A stretch of DNA of 64,000 bases from Acidobacteriota bacterium (GTDB lineage: Bacteria; Acidobacteriota; Thermoanaerobaculia; Gp7-AA8), in the NCBI GenBank assembly GCA_003223645.1, contig QHVT01000005.1:310001-374000 (forward strand). The letters run 5' to 3'. Position numbers and translations under genes: made by a program. The notes beneath the pieces are model-generated. The model ran no database searches. It had not been told where the DNA came from and was given only the letters and a program-made list of their open reading frames with translations. Shown piece by piece: positions 1-10,212 of the stretch (positions are counted from its first letter, which is position 1; each line of letters opens with the position of its first letter).

Positions 1-1
1 C

Positions 2-1501
2 TGGCCCGCCCGCTGGCGGGTTTACGAGCTATGGCTGCTGGTGCGCCTCCTCGGAGTCCTGAAGGGCATCGGCGGTCGTCTCCAGCTCTTCGGAGTGGAC
101 AAAGGAATCTGGCGCGTCCGGTATGGACATGCTGAGGAGCCGGTAGCCAGAGCGACGTTTTCCGCGGGCGAGGTCGACTTCTATTACCAGTACTGGCGAG
201 ACAGCGCCGAAGGTGCCGACATGCCGGACCTGGTTGCGGCCATGCGCGGCGGACGGCCCATCGCGGTGATCGATCCGAAGCACGGCCGTAGCTATTCGCG
301 CAGCCGGGTGCAGGCGGTGCTGACGCGTTACGCGACGCAGCTCGACGCGGACCTGACCGCCATCGTCAACTACTTCCCGATGCGCAGCTATCCCTTCGAG
401 AATGTTCGCACGCCGATGCGATCGTGGATCCTCGCGTCGGATGTCGCGCCGGGCACGAATGCCAGCCGTCGTCTCGAGCTTCTGTTTGAGGAAACCCTTC
501 GCGGACGCGGATTCCACGAAGCCGAGGAGCCGTACATTTCTTCGCCGACGGCGAGCCAGCCGCGCGCGGTGCGGCCGGCGGATCTCATCTACTGGGCGAC
601 GGAAGAGAGGGAGGTCGACGAACCCGCCGGCTTCTGGCGCTCATCCGCGGACGCTACGACGCTGCCGGTGAAGGGCTTGGCAGGCCGGGACAACGTGCAG
701 CTCGACGCCTCACCCGACGGCATGGGCCTTCTCATACTGCGAGAGCCCGACGTCACGCTGCTGCGTGTCGGCCAGGCCCCGAAGCGGATCGCTGACTGGA
801 CAAGCAAATATTTCATTTCATCGGTTGGCTGGTCACCCGATGGCGAATACTTCGTCCTTCCGTTGGACAAAGGCATTGTCCTTTTTGATCGGAGCGGCGA
901 TCGCGTCGATGGCTGGCCGGATGGAGCGGGATTCATGGGATGGCACCCTGAGGGACACTCCCTCTATTGCCTGTCCGGCAGCGGCGAAACATCTCGCACG
1001 CTCACGTTCTTCGCGCCTGACCGCGGCGTGATCTGGGAACGGCGTCTCACGTTCACAGGGAACGTGCGCACGTCGCTTCTCAAAGGGCGGGTGGAGCGGG
1101 GGCCCACGGATGACAGCGTGCTGCTCCACATCGATTATGTCGGCAAATACCGCATCGACGGTGGAGCAGTGGAACCGTCGGACGAGGGCATGCCGCTGAG
1201 CGTCTCGCCGAGCGGTCGTCATGTCATTGAGGAAGGACCTCATAGCCGGCACGACCGTACGCTGCTGCGCATCACCGACCGGCGCGGCCAGCAACTCCCG
1301 CTGGTGCGCTACACGGGGCCACTTCCGCCGTTTGTGCGCTGGAGCCCTGACGAAGCGAGATTTGCATTCATCGCGCAGGACAGGGACCTTCCGGCGCGGC
1401 TCTTCACCGTACGCGTCGGTGAGCGCCATGCCCGCGCGACCTCGCTCCCCGGTCAGGAGCCTGCGACCTTTGCCTGGGTCTCACCGAAACTGCGGACGTA
1501 G
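2..1501 (+). CDS. McrC/DUF2357-like nuclease fused to a beta-propeller (5' end outside window)
   Basis: The frame is open to the left edge, so the N-terminus is missing; the GTG at 41 is only the first internal start. The opening residues YELWLLVRLLGVLKGIG resemble the helix before the nuclease core of McrC/DUF2357 proteins. A PD-(D/E)xK pattern follows: PD at codons 62-63 (counted from the GTG) and IAVIDPKHG with D78 and K80. From about codon 215 to the end there are repeated beta-strand blades with WSPDG, WHPEG and WSPDE turns, as in WD40/PD40 propellers. The likely role is a DNA-cutting effector whose propeller senses or scaffolds. It precedes the NACHT gene by 74 bp on the same strand, so the two probably form one operon. 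The nuclease assignment is by motif only. The alternative is an inactive, propeller-bearing sensor. Confidence 0.6.
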   Translation, partial: WPARWRVYELWLLVRLLGVLKGIGGRLQLFGVDKGIWRVRYGHAEEPVARATFSAGEVDFYYQYWRDSAEGADMPDLVAAMRGGRPIAVIDPKHGRSYSRSRVQAVLTRYATQLDADLTAIVNYFPMRSYPFENVRTPMRSWILASDVAPGTNASRRLELLFEETLRGRGFHEAEEPYISSPTASQPRAVRPADLIYWATEEREVDEPAGFWRSSADATTLPVKGLAGRDNVQLDASPDGMGLLILREPDVTLLRVGQAPKRIADWTSKYFISSVGWSPDGEYFVLPLDKGIVLFDRSGDRVDGWPDGAGFMGWHPEGHSLYCLSGSGETSRTLTFFAPDRGVIWERRLTFTGNVRTSLLKGRVERGPTDDSVLLHIDYVGKYRIDGGAVEPSDEGMPLSVSPSGRHVIEEGPHSRHDRTLLRITDRRGQQLPLVRYTGPLPPFVRWSPDEARFAFIAQDRDLPARLFTVRVGERHARATSLPGQEPATFAWVSPKLRT

Positions 1502-1575
1502 TTTGCTTTGCGCGACTCTCGGCGTGACAGGCCCCGACGCTCGCGTCGAAGTCACGCATCGCCCACAATGATGCC

Positions 1576-4338
1576 ATGCCGTCTATGCGCGACATGGTCT
1601 CCGGCCGCGACTTTCAACTTCGCTATGCGCTGCACCGCCTGACGCTGCTCGCAATCGGGGCCGATCCGCTGCACGCCCGCGTTGCTCGCCTCCGTCTTGA
1701 ATGGCCGCTGGGAAGCGTATGGGCAGACGTGGTGCTCCAGGAAGAGGACGGCCGCATCGTCGAGATCGTGGAGTGCAAGGAGCATCAGAACCACATCGCA
1801 ATCAAATCGCTGCGCACGTTTTTCGCCGACGTCAGGAAGACCGCCGTGCTCGTACCAGATGCGCGGTTCCGCTTCGCGACGAACGCGCGGCACCTGCCAA
1901 ATGGAAAGGCGCCGTCGGCATGGAGGGCGCCGCCGATCGATCCAAGTCGCATTACGTGGGAGGTTGACGTCCCGAACAAGGACTCGCTTGCTGCCGAATG
2001 CATAGCGTATTTCGCGCGCGGCTCGCGTGACCCGTTCGTGGTCTACGCCAAACTGTACGCGCGTCTTGCGGCACAGGCGGCGGCGCGGCTGCAGCGCGAT
2101 GGCACGGTCTTCGTCAATGCCGTGAAGGATCTGCACGCCTGGCTCTTCTCGGACATCGACCCGAACCGTCTCAGCGCGGACCTTTCGATCGCGGGCGAGG
2201 AGAGCTTCGCGATCGACGAGTTGCGCTCCATCCTTCGCCAAGGCCGGCCGCGCCAGCGTGCACTCGATACAGCGCGCATCGTGGCCATGCGCTCGGTCGC
2301 CACCGGAATACTTTCCGACAGCATGGTCACGCTCGAGCAGGTCTTCATCGACCCGTCAGCCAACACGGTCGTGCATCACTCTGAGGTGGATCGCACACGG
2401 TCGGTCGAGTCCACGTTGTCGCTGCTTTTCGAATGGCTCGCCACCAAGCGTGCGCACGGTGCCGGGCGCCTCGCCGGCGTCCACGGCGCCGACGTCCCGC
2501 TCCTCCTCCTCGGCGACTTCGGGTTCGGCAAGACGTCGGTGCTCGCGACGTTCGCCTATCGTCTGCTCGACCACGATCCGACCATATGGCCGATCTTCGT
2601 CCGGTTGCGAAACCTGAAAGCGGCCGGCACGTCGATCCCGTTGCTCGAGGCGCTGCGCAAACACGTGCGCGGCTCCCATGGAATCGACATCGACGAAACC
2701 GAGGACGAGATCTGTCTTCTCTGCGATGGCTTCGACGAACTCAATCTCTTCTACACGCAGAGCGATCAGCACCAGTGGGTCGAGGAGGGGTACCGCCAGC
2801 TCTCGTCGCTCGCGCAACGGGCGAACGTCACGGTGATCATCTCGAGCCGGCCGATTCTCTTCGTCTCGTCCGAGGCGGCGCTGAGGGATGGAGCGACGCG
2901 GATTCATCTGCGCGAGTTCGACGACGCCCGCATCCGCCGCTGGTGCGAGCGCTATCGGGAGAGCGCGAGTCTGGCGCCGGAGTTCTCGTTCGAGTTTCTC
3001 GATGAGCGCGATCTCGTCGAAGTCGCGCGTACGCCGATCGTGCTCTACATGATCGCGCGCATCTTCGAGACGCAGCGCGATCTGCTCGAGGCGAAGCGCT
3101 ACACCCGTGCTGAGATCTATCGCCTCTTCATCACGTGGACGGAGCGCGGGCGCTATCACACTGACGAGGAGAAGCACGCGCTGCCCGCGAATTACCGTGA
3201 GATTTTGCAGGAGATCGCGTGGCTACTGTTCCAGAGCGGCAAGGGCGCGGTGGCGGCAGGCGAGTTGCTCGAAGGTCTGCGGGCGACGTTCGGCGCAACT
3301 GTCGACCGCATTCCCATCGATCGCAACATCCTCGTGGCTCACATGCTGCGCACCTCGGGCGACGTGAGCGACGCGGGAGACGTGATCGAATTCACGCATC
3401 AGTCATTTCGCGAATACCTGGTGGCCGAGCGCATCTGGCGATTGCTCGGCCCGATCCGCGCAGGCGAACCGCTTCAGGCCGCGACGTGGATCGCGCTCGC
3501 AGGCCGCGTGCTCACCGATGCGAAGGTGTCGCTGCTGAGGGAGATGGTAGCGACGCTGCCGGAGGCGGAGGCGAAGGCGTTGTACGAAGGCCTCGACGGC
3601 GCGGACAACATCCACAACTATTGGGCGAAGTGGTCGCAGCCGATGTGGGCACGACTTGAGGGCGAAGAGCTCCGCGGGTGGTTCGCGACGCTCCCTTCGC
3701 GCGCCGCGGGGATGGCTGTGCTGGCGTTCGTGCTTCGCGTGGCCGCGTACCAGCGATGCGGTGAGGCGATGGAGCTCGCGCCGCCGCGTAGCGAGACGTT
3801 GCGGCGATTGATTTTGTTTCTGCAGGCGTTCCCGGAGGCGGGCGTCGCCGCCGAAGCGGAGACCCTGCTGCTGCAGAACCTCCAAGGCCTTCGTCTCGAA
3901 GAGGGATCATCGCTCCGAGGAGTCGAGCTGAGCGGGACCGACATCTCCGAATGCCGGTTGCGCGGCATCGGCTTCGAGGGCGCGTTACTCGCCGGGCTGG
4001 TCGCGACGGACGGAACGTTCATCGACTGCAGCTTCAGCCGCACGATGTTCGACCTGACCGCCTATGGAGCGACGTTCGACGACTGCGACTTCACCTCCGC
4101 GCGTCTCATCCTCGGCTGGCCGGAGGAACCGTCTGATCTGCGTTTCACGAACTGCCGCTTCGACGACGCCGTGTTCGAAACGCTCACTCTCCGCGGCCCG
4201 TCGTTCACGGGTTGCACGTTCGAAGGCGCGCGCGTTGCGATCGTAGGAAATCCGGCGGTGCTCATCGAGGCCACGCTCGACGCTGCGGCACGCAGGTACT
4301 TTCAGGAGGCCGGAGTTCGGCTCGTCCGCTCGCGCTAA
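1576..4338 (+). CDS. Nuclease-like / NACHT STAND ATPase / pentapeptide-repeat protein
   Basis: A 920-residue three-part protein. Residues 1-110 look like a PD-(D/E)xK nuclease domain (D51, then VEIVECKEH with E66 and K68), reminiscent of Cap4/DUF4297-type nucleases. Residues about 280-640 are a NACHT-type STAND ATPase: Walker A GDFGFGKTS at 313-321, Walker B ICLLCDGFDELN with D384, a sensor-like VTVIISSRP, and the family-typical FTHQSFREYL near 606. Residues about 775-895 carry pentapeptide-like repeats such as FIDCSF, FDDCDF, FTNCRF and FTGCTF, a likely sensing solenoid. The order effector, NTPase, sensor matches bacterial NLR-like (bNACHT/Avs) antiphage proteins, in which ligand binding drives oligomerisation and nuclease activation. 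The start is the ATG at 1576; an ATG at 1585 is also possible. Function in defence is inferred from architecture. Confidence 0.75.
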   Translation: MPSMRDMVSGRDFQLRYALHRLTLLAIGADPLHARVARLRLEWPLGSVWADVVLQEEDGRIVEIVECKEHQNHIAIKSLRTFFADVRKTAVLVPDARFRFATNARHLPNGKAPSAWRAPPIDPSRITWEVDVPNKDSLAAECIAYFARGSRDPFVVYAKLYARLAAQAAARLQRDGTVFVNAVKDLHAWLFSDIDPNRLSADLSIAGEESFAIDELRSILRQGRPRQRALDTARIVAMRSVATGILSDSMVTLEQVFIDPSANTVVHHSEVDRTRSVESTLSLLFEWLATKRAHGAGRLAGVHGADVPLLLLGDFGFGKTSVLATFAYRLLDHDPTIWPIFVRLRNLKAAGTSIPLLEALRKHVRGSHGIDIDETEDEICLLCDGFDELNLFYTQSDQHQWVEEGYRQLSSLAQRANVTVIISSRPILFVSSEAALRDGATRIHLREFDDARIRRWCERYRESASLAPEFSFEFLDERDLVEVARTPIVLYMIARIFETQRDLLEAKRYTRAEIYRLFITWTERGRYHTDEEKHALPANYREILQEIAWLLFQSGKGAVAAGELLEGLRATFGATVDRIPIDRNILVAHMLRTSGDVSDAGDVIEFTHQSFREYLVAERIWRLLGPIRAGEPLQAATWIALAGRVLTDAKVSLLREMVATLPEAEAKALYEGLDGADNIHNYWAKWSQPMWARLEGEELRGWFATLPSRAAGMAVLAFVLRVAAYQRCGEAMELAPPRSETLRRLILFLQAFPEAGVAAEAETLLLQNLQGLRLEEGSSLRGVELSGTDISECRLRGIGFEGALLAGLVATDGTFIDCSFSRTMFDLTAYGATFDDCDFTSARLILGWPEEPSDLRFTNCRFDDAVFETLTLRGPSFTGCTFEGARVAIVGNPAVLIEATLDAAARRYFQEAGVRLVRSR

Positions 4339-4431
4339 TTCAGGCGACGTGCCGCTGCTTCATCACGCGAGCGCACTGACCGAACCGTTGACGCCGGCCG
4401 CGGTCCCCCATGGGGGCGCCCTGTATCACTC

Positions 4432-4575
4432 CTCGCGCCGAACGGGCGTCCCGTGCAGATCACGCGCGACCTGCGCAGCTTCTGGAATGGCGGATGTCAG
4501 CAAGTGCGGAAGGAGTTGCGCGGACGCTATCCGAAGCATCCGTGGCCCGAAGATCCGTGGACGGCACCAGGAAAC
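4432..4575 (+). pseudogene. hrpB: Remnant of ATP-dependent helicase HrpB C-terminus
   Basis: A short frame reads LAPNGRPVQITRDLRSFW and then GRYPKHPWPEDPW. This is the conserved C-terminal signature of HrpB helicases, which are normally about 800 residues. Nothing upstream in this frame continues the protein. A possible scrap of preceding HrpB sequence at about 4385-4425 lies in another frame, and the DNA before it belongs to the NACHT gene. The fragment is therefore a decayed 3' end, consistent with insertion or deletion at this accessory locus having destroyed hrpB. Confidence 0.65.
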
Positions 4576-4601
4576 GCATCGAAAAACGATCATCATGAGG
4601 A

Positions 4602-4778
4602 ATGCGTAAATCCGTTCGTTCTCTCGTCGGCCGCGAGACCCGGCCGGCACGCGTCGAATTCCGCCTTGCCGGTGGGATGGAGAAGGGGTTCGCGCTGAAG
4701 GGGCTGACGCAGCCGATCGGCCTCGCCGCCGGCGACAACGACGTCTCCCTGTCCATTGAGACCGACCGGACCACATAG
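4602..4778 (+). CDS. Small hypothetical ORF, 58 aa
   Basis: ATG to TAG, 58 codons, beginning MRKSVRSLVGRETRPARVEF and ending SIETDRTT. A GAGG lies directly before the ATG, closer than usual for a ribosome site. I recognise no family. It lies in decayed sequence after the hrpB remnant and may be a chance frame or the tail of another broken gene. It is recorded only because the stretch would otherwise be blank. Confidence 0.2.
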   Translation: MRKSVRSLVGRETRPARVEFRLAGGMEKGFALKGLTQPIGLAAGDNDVSLSIETDRTT

Positions 4779-4806
4779 CCGGGGATTCACGACGGGCATT
4801 CTCGAA

Positions 4807-5232
4807 GTGCGAGGCGCGGAAGGGGACGCCGGGCAGGACGGGGTCGCACCTTTGCTCGGCTTCCAGGTCCGGATCATTACGTCGCGATTCTGGTTTTCAC
4901 CGGTTTGCCTTTGGAGCGCGTGCGCCGTGCTGGCTCTCGTCAGTTTGATCTTCCTCACCATTGCACGGGGGGCCGAACGTCCGGCGCAGGACCACGTCGA
5001 GCGGCCGGACGACAAACCCGCGCCTGCGGTCGCGCCGGTGTCCCGCGAGCGGGAGAAGGATGATCGGCGACCCGCGTTGCTCGCGGAGAGGAATGAACTG
5101 CAAGCCTCACTGCGCCGATTGAGGAAAGAGGCGGCCGAACTCGAACGCCGCTGCGCCCAGCTCGAGCGTGAGATTTTGCGGATCTCGAGCGGAGCTGAGG
5201 AGCTACCGACGGTGTTTGATGCCATCGGGTAG
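4807..5232 (+). CDS. Small membrane-anchored coiled-coil protein (hypothetical)
   Basis: The frame is open from a TTG at 4756; I prefer the in-frame GTG at 4807, which gives about 141 residues. One clear membrane helix (VCLWSACAVLALVSLIFLTI) is followed by a charged Pro-rich linker. A C-terminal segment rich in L, E and R (NELQASLRRLRKEAAELERR) then has coiled-coil spacing. Topology would place the coiled coil in the cytoplasm or periplasm depending on orientation. No family is recognised and no strong ribosome site is visible. It lies in accessory DNA between the NACHT gene and the tRNA. The antisense frame is long but less protein-like. Confidence 0.35.
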   Translation: MRGAEGDAGQDGVAPLLGFQVRIITSRFWFSPVCLWSACAVLALVSLIFLTIARGAERPAQDHVERPDDKPAPAVAPVSREREKDDRRPALLAERNELQASLRRLRKEAAELERRCAQLEREILRISSGAEELPTVFDAIG

Positions 5233-5506
5233 AAGAACGCCTCGCCTCTTCGGGTCACATCGAAACCATTGTCGATAGCGAGGGCGGCGGTGAGCTTCGC
5301 CAGATGCGAGGATGCCGCTGATGGACGCTGTTGTCCAACCGATTGCCGCCACTCGCGTGGTCTTGAGGCAGTCTTTCCGTGGAACACTCGCTCCGATTTG
5401 TGAAACATCGCGCCCTTTCGCGGCGGTTTCTGCGCAGGTTTTCGTGTCCGAGAATCGCGACCTTGCGAGTCAGCTTGCGAGTTACAACTTTCTAAGCGAA
5501 CCCGCT
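5233..5506. other. No supported gene
   Basis: Nothing coding is supported between the coiled-coil ORF and the tRNA terminator. Frames on both strands are short and show no recognisable motif. The stretch is probably decayed accessory DNA. Confidence 0.4.
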
Positions 5507-5536
5507 GAAAACACGAAACGCCGCGAAGTCGCGGCG
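5507..5536 (-). terminator. Rho-independent terminator downstream of the tRNA
   Basis: Read on the minus strand, a perfect CGCCGC/GCGGCG stem (5519-5536) with a short GACTTC loop is followed by TTTCGTGTTTT. It sits 17 bp beyond the 3' end of the tRNA and points the same way, which suggests that a functional tRNA transcript once ended here or still does. Confidence 0.7.
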
Positions 5537-5552
5537 CATGAGTGCTTTAGAT

Positions 5553-5631
5553 TGGCGGGCCTGACCGGGCTCGAACCCGCGACCTCCGGCGTGACAGACC
5601 GGAGGTCTAAACAACTGATCATTTGCGTCCC
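5553..5631 (-). tRNA. tRNA-Asp (GTC), degenerate 5' half
   Basis: On the minus strand the 3' two-thirds matches a normal tRNA-Asp: anticodon loop CTGTCAC with anticodon GTC (5593-5595), stem CCGGT/GCCGG, variable AGGTC, a T arm with TTCGAGC and a CCA end. The 5' part is poor. Its acceptor strand GGGACGC pairs with only four of seven bases of CAGGCCC. The D-stem GATC/GACC has one mismatch, the T stem has a mismatch, and the gene is about two bases long. This is either a decayed gene or a copy whose 5' half was replaced, as happens where elements recombine into tRNA 3' ends. The accessory DNA lies on its 3' side. Confidence 0.6.
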
Positions 5632-5663
5632 GCGATATCCACTATCAGGCCTATCGACCTCGC

Positions 5664-7394
<1,731 letters not shown>

Positions 7395-7423
7395 AAGGGG
7401 CGGGATTGTAACAGTTGGAAGAA

Positions 7424-7501
7424 CGGAGAACGCAGAGCGCAGAACGTAGAATTGAGAAGCTTCTCATTCTGAATTCTTCGTTCTGCGTTCTGCGTTCTCC
7501 G
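7424..7501. repeat. Intergenic palindrome, GCAGAAG-word family
   Basis: An imperfect inverted repeat whose left arm is made of AGAACGCAG-type words and whose right arm is their reverse complement, centred on GAGAAGCTTCTC at 7454-7465. It fills the gap between the divergent starts of proS and the PH-domain gene, where both promoters would be expected. Confidence 0.85.
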
Positions 7502-7511
7502 TGGAGACTCG

Positions 7512-7967
7512 ATGAACGAAAACAAGCTCCTCGTTTTTGATCGCTCCCCCGTCACGCGCATCATTTCCTGCGCATCCACCTTCGCGTCCGCTTCGATTTT
7601 CTTCATGTATTTGGCCGCGCACCCGGAGGACTACGAGGCGCTGCCGATGATCGGCCTCATCCTTCTCTTCCTCGGCACCGTCGTCGCCGCGGTCCTGCAG
7701 TACGGCGATCACATCTACTTTTCCGACTTCGGCGTGAAGTACGAGAACCGCTTGTTCAAGCTTTTCGGCAAGCGCGGGCAGTGGATGCGGTGGGAAGACA
7801 TCATCGAAGTGCGCGAGGTGAAGCAGAAGATCCTGATCCTCTTTTCGCACGACGGGCGGCGGATGCTCGTCGACGCGATCCTTGGCTATGCGATTGCACG
7901 AGCGGAGATTCTCAGGCGAGCTCCACAGGCCATCCTGTCAGGGACACTCGCCCATGAGGATTCTTGA
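7512..7967 (+). CDS. PH-like membrane protein, unknown function
   Basis: A 151-residue protein. Two membrane helices (IISCASTFASASIFFMYLAA and MIGLILLFLGTVVAAVLQYG) are followed by a small beta-rich domain (DHIYFSDFGVKYENRLF, WEDIIEVREV). This resembles the bacterial PH (bPH/YdbT-like) fold, which packs on the membrane surface. A GGAG lies before the ATG. The stop overlaps the TTG start of the transglycosylase, so the two are probably translationally coupled. The exact role is unknown; the neighbour suggests an envelope function. Confidence 0.6.
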   Translation: MNENKLLVFDRSPVTRIISCASTFASASIFFMYLAAHPEDYEALPMIGLILLFLGTVVAAVLQYGDHIYFSDFGVKYENRLFKLFGKRGQWMRWEDIIEVREVKQKILILFSHDGRRMLVDAILGYAIARAEILRRAPQAILSGTLAHEDS

Positions 7968-10153
7968 CTCGCAAACGCGCCCTCATCGCTCTCGCCGTCG
8001 TTGTCGTTCTCACGCTCGCGATCGTGTTCGCGATGCGCAGACGCGTGCGCCGCGCGCGTGTCACGCATCCTGCGGCTGCCGAGGCGAAGCGCGAAGTTCC
8101 GGTTGGAATCCCACCGGTCGAACAGTGGACGTCGTACTTTGCGCGACTCGAAGGCGATGACCTCGCAGCGCTGCTAACACAAATCGAACAGAAACATCCC
8201 GATCTCTACAAACAGTGGTCGCTCGGCTATCTGCACGCGCGCGCGCTGATCGACGCGAACGAAGACGCGGACGCGCAGAAAAAGCTCGCGCCGTTTCTCG
8301 CGAAGGGAAATCCATTCCGCGAGCTCGCGCTCTATCACCGCTCGCAGATTCTCGAAGGCGAAGCCGCGAGCCGCGACCGTCTCGCGCTGATCGAAGAGTT
8401 CCCGCAGTCGCAGTATCGCGACGAGGCGATCGAAGACGAGGTCGAGTATCTCGACAACGCGCAGCGGCTCGCCGATTTCGCCGCGAAGGTCGCGCCTTCG
8501 GCTCCGACCGATCTGCGCCGCGAGATGAGTGCGCGCCTTGTCGAACTTACGGTCGAGGTGAATCCTGCCGCCGGCTCCGCGCGCGGACTCGCGCTCTTGC
8601 AGGGAGGTACGACCGACGACGCCTCCGACCGCGTCGCGCGCGCGCTCGATAAGCCGGAGCTGCTACGCAGGATGAACGTGCAGCAGTGGGCGATCCTCGG
8701 CGAGACGCTGCAGAACCACCGGCACTTCGACCGCGCAGCAGCGATTCTCACGATGGCGCTTCACTCGGCGTACTCGGACGATCTGCAGTTCGCGCTCGGC
8801 CGCAGCTTCTACGGCGGCGAAAAATACGCGGAGGCGCAAGCCGCCTATCTGCGCGGCGCGAACGCGACGAAGAACCTCGAACAGAAAACGCAGTTCTACT
8901 GGCACGCCGCCCGTTCGGCGCAGCTGCGCGGCGACGATGCGACCGCGGAACGATTGATGACGATGGCCATCGCCGTGAAAGGAAAATACCCCGCGACGCC
9001 GCCGGCGATCACGCAGCGAATGCGCACGCGTTTGCACCAGCGCCGCTACGCGGAGGCAGCGGGCGATCTCGCGCTGCTGCGCAAACTCGCGCCGAACGAG
9101 CACGCGATCGTCGAAGGATCGCTCGCCTACGCGCTGGCGATGCTCGCCACCGGAAAACGCGCGGCCGCGCTGTCGACGCTCAACTCCGTTCCGCCGAAAG
9201 TGCTGACCGACGCGGATGAAGAAGAGCTCGCGTACTGGCGACACAAAGGAGAACCGCAACGCCTGACGCTGCTCGATCAGCAAGTACAGCGCTGGCTCGC
9301 GCAGAAGCAATTCGAGTTGGCGAAGCGGATTCAAACCGAGCGCGTAAATCTGTCGGCGACCGATCGCGAAGCGCAGCTGAAAAAGCTGGCGGCGATTTAT
9401 CGCGAGCTTCCCGCATATCGAGCCGTGCTCGAATTGCAGCCGGAGGCGCTGCCGAGTTTTCCGTTGAAGGAAACGAACCGCGACACGCTGCTCATGGCGA
9501 TGGGTCTCGACGGCGAAGCCGTCGACACGATCGAAAAACGCTGGCCGCTGCGTCCGGCGCGCTCTGCGCTCACACGCGCGCTCGCGCTCAACCGCGGCGG
9601 CGCCGCGCACGAGTCGATCTACGCCGTCGAGGTGATGATGAAGTCGGTGCCGCGCGACTTTCATCCCGACCTCTTGCCGCCGGTCGTGCAGCAGCTTCTT
9701 TATCCGCGCTACTTCTACAACTTCGTGCTCGAAGACGCGAAAAAGTACAACGCCGATCCCGCGCTCGTCCTCGCCATCATGCGCGAGGAGTCGCGCTTCA
9801 ACCCGCGCGCGAAGTCGCAGGCCGCCGCACGCGGCCTGCTGCAGTTCATCATCACGACCGCTCGCGACATCGGCCGCGACGTCGGCCTCGTAGAAGTCGA
9901 TCCCGCCGATCTCTACGACCCCCGCATCATCATCCGCCTCGGCGCGAAATACATCAGCGAGCTCTCCGGACAATTCGGAGGCAACCGCTATCGCGCCACC
10001 GCCGCCTACAACGCCGGCCCGAAGCAGGTCGCGCTCTGGACGCGCCTCCAGCCCGCGCCTGGCGACGACTACTTCGTCAGCGCGATCAACTTCGATGAGA
10101 CGAAGGCGTACGTGAAAAAGGTGATGCGGTCGTACGAGCGTTATCGGCGCTGA
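7964..10153 (+). CDS. Soluble lytic murein transglycosylase, Slt type
   Basis: A 729-residue periplasmic enzyme that cleaves the MurNAc-GlcNAc bond of peptidoglycan with 1,6-anhydro product formation. The start is TTG at 7964, overlapping the previous stop, with GAGGA just upstream. A single N-terminal membrane helix or signal anchor (ALIALAVVVVLTLAIVFAM) is followed by a long helical superhelix of TPR-like repeats (about 40-560), as in Slt70. A C-terminal SLT domain contains LVLAIMREESRFNPRAKS, whose glutamate in EES is the catalytic acid, then ARGLLQF and AAYNAGPKQV. Tandem hairpins end the transcript. Confidence 0.9.
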   Translation: MTRKRALIALAVVVVLTLAIVFAMRRRVRRARVTHPAAAEAKREVPVGIPPVEQWTSYFARLEGDDLAALLTQIEQKHPDLYKQWSLGYLHARALIDANEDADAQKKLAPFLAKGNPFRELALYHRSQILEGEAASRDRLALIEEFPQSQYRDEAIEDEVEYLDNAQRLADFAAKVAPSAPTDLRREMSARLVELTVEVNPAAGSARGLALLQGGTTDDASDRVARALDKPELLRRMNVQQWAILGETLQNHRHFDRAAAILTMALHSAYSDDLQFALGRSFYGGEKYAEAQAAYLRGANATKNLEQKTQFYWHAARSAQLRGDDATAERLMTMAIAVKGKYPATPPAITQRMRTRLHQRRYAEAAGDLALLRKLAPNEHAIVEGSLAYALAMLATGKRAAALSTLNSVPPKVLTDADEEELAYWRHKGEPQRLTLLDQQVQRWLAQKQFELAKRIQTERVNLSATDREAQLKKLAAIYRELPAYRAVLELQPEALPSFPLKETNRDTLLMAMGLDGEAVDTIEKRWPLRPARSALTRALALNRGGAAHESIYAVEVMMKSVPRDFHPDLLPPVVQQLLYPRYFYNFVLEDAKKYNADPALVLAIMREESRFNPRAKSQAAARGLLQFIITTARDIGRDVGLVEVDPADLYDPRIIIRLGAKYISELSGQFGGNRYRATAAYNAGPKQVALWTRLQPAPGDDYFVSAINFDETKAYVKKVMRSYERYRR

Positions 10154-10161
10154 CGCTTGTG

Positions 10162-10208
10162 GCGACCGCTGCCCTCAGCGGTCGCGGTGCCGCTGAGGCA
10201 GCGGCACC
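10162..10208. terminator. Two tandem hairpins between convergent genes
   Basis: Two back-to-back perfect hairpins, GCGACCGCTG/CAGCGGTCGC (10162-10185, loop CCCT) and GGTGCCGCTG/CAGCGGCACC (10186-10208, loop AGG), share the core CCGCTG. They lie between the converging transglycosylase and bshA genes and could stop transcripts from both sides. No long T-tract is present, so they may instead be REP-like elements. Confidence 0.6.
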
Positions 10209-10212
10209 CACA

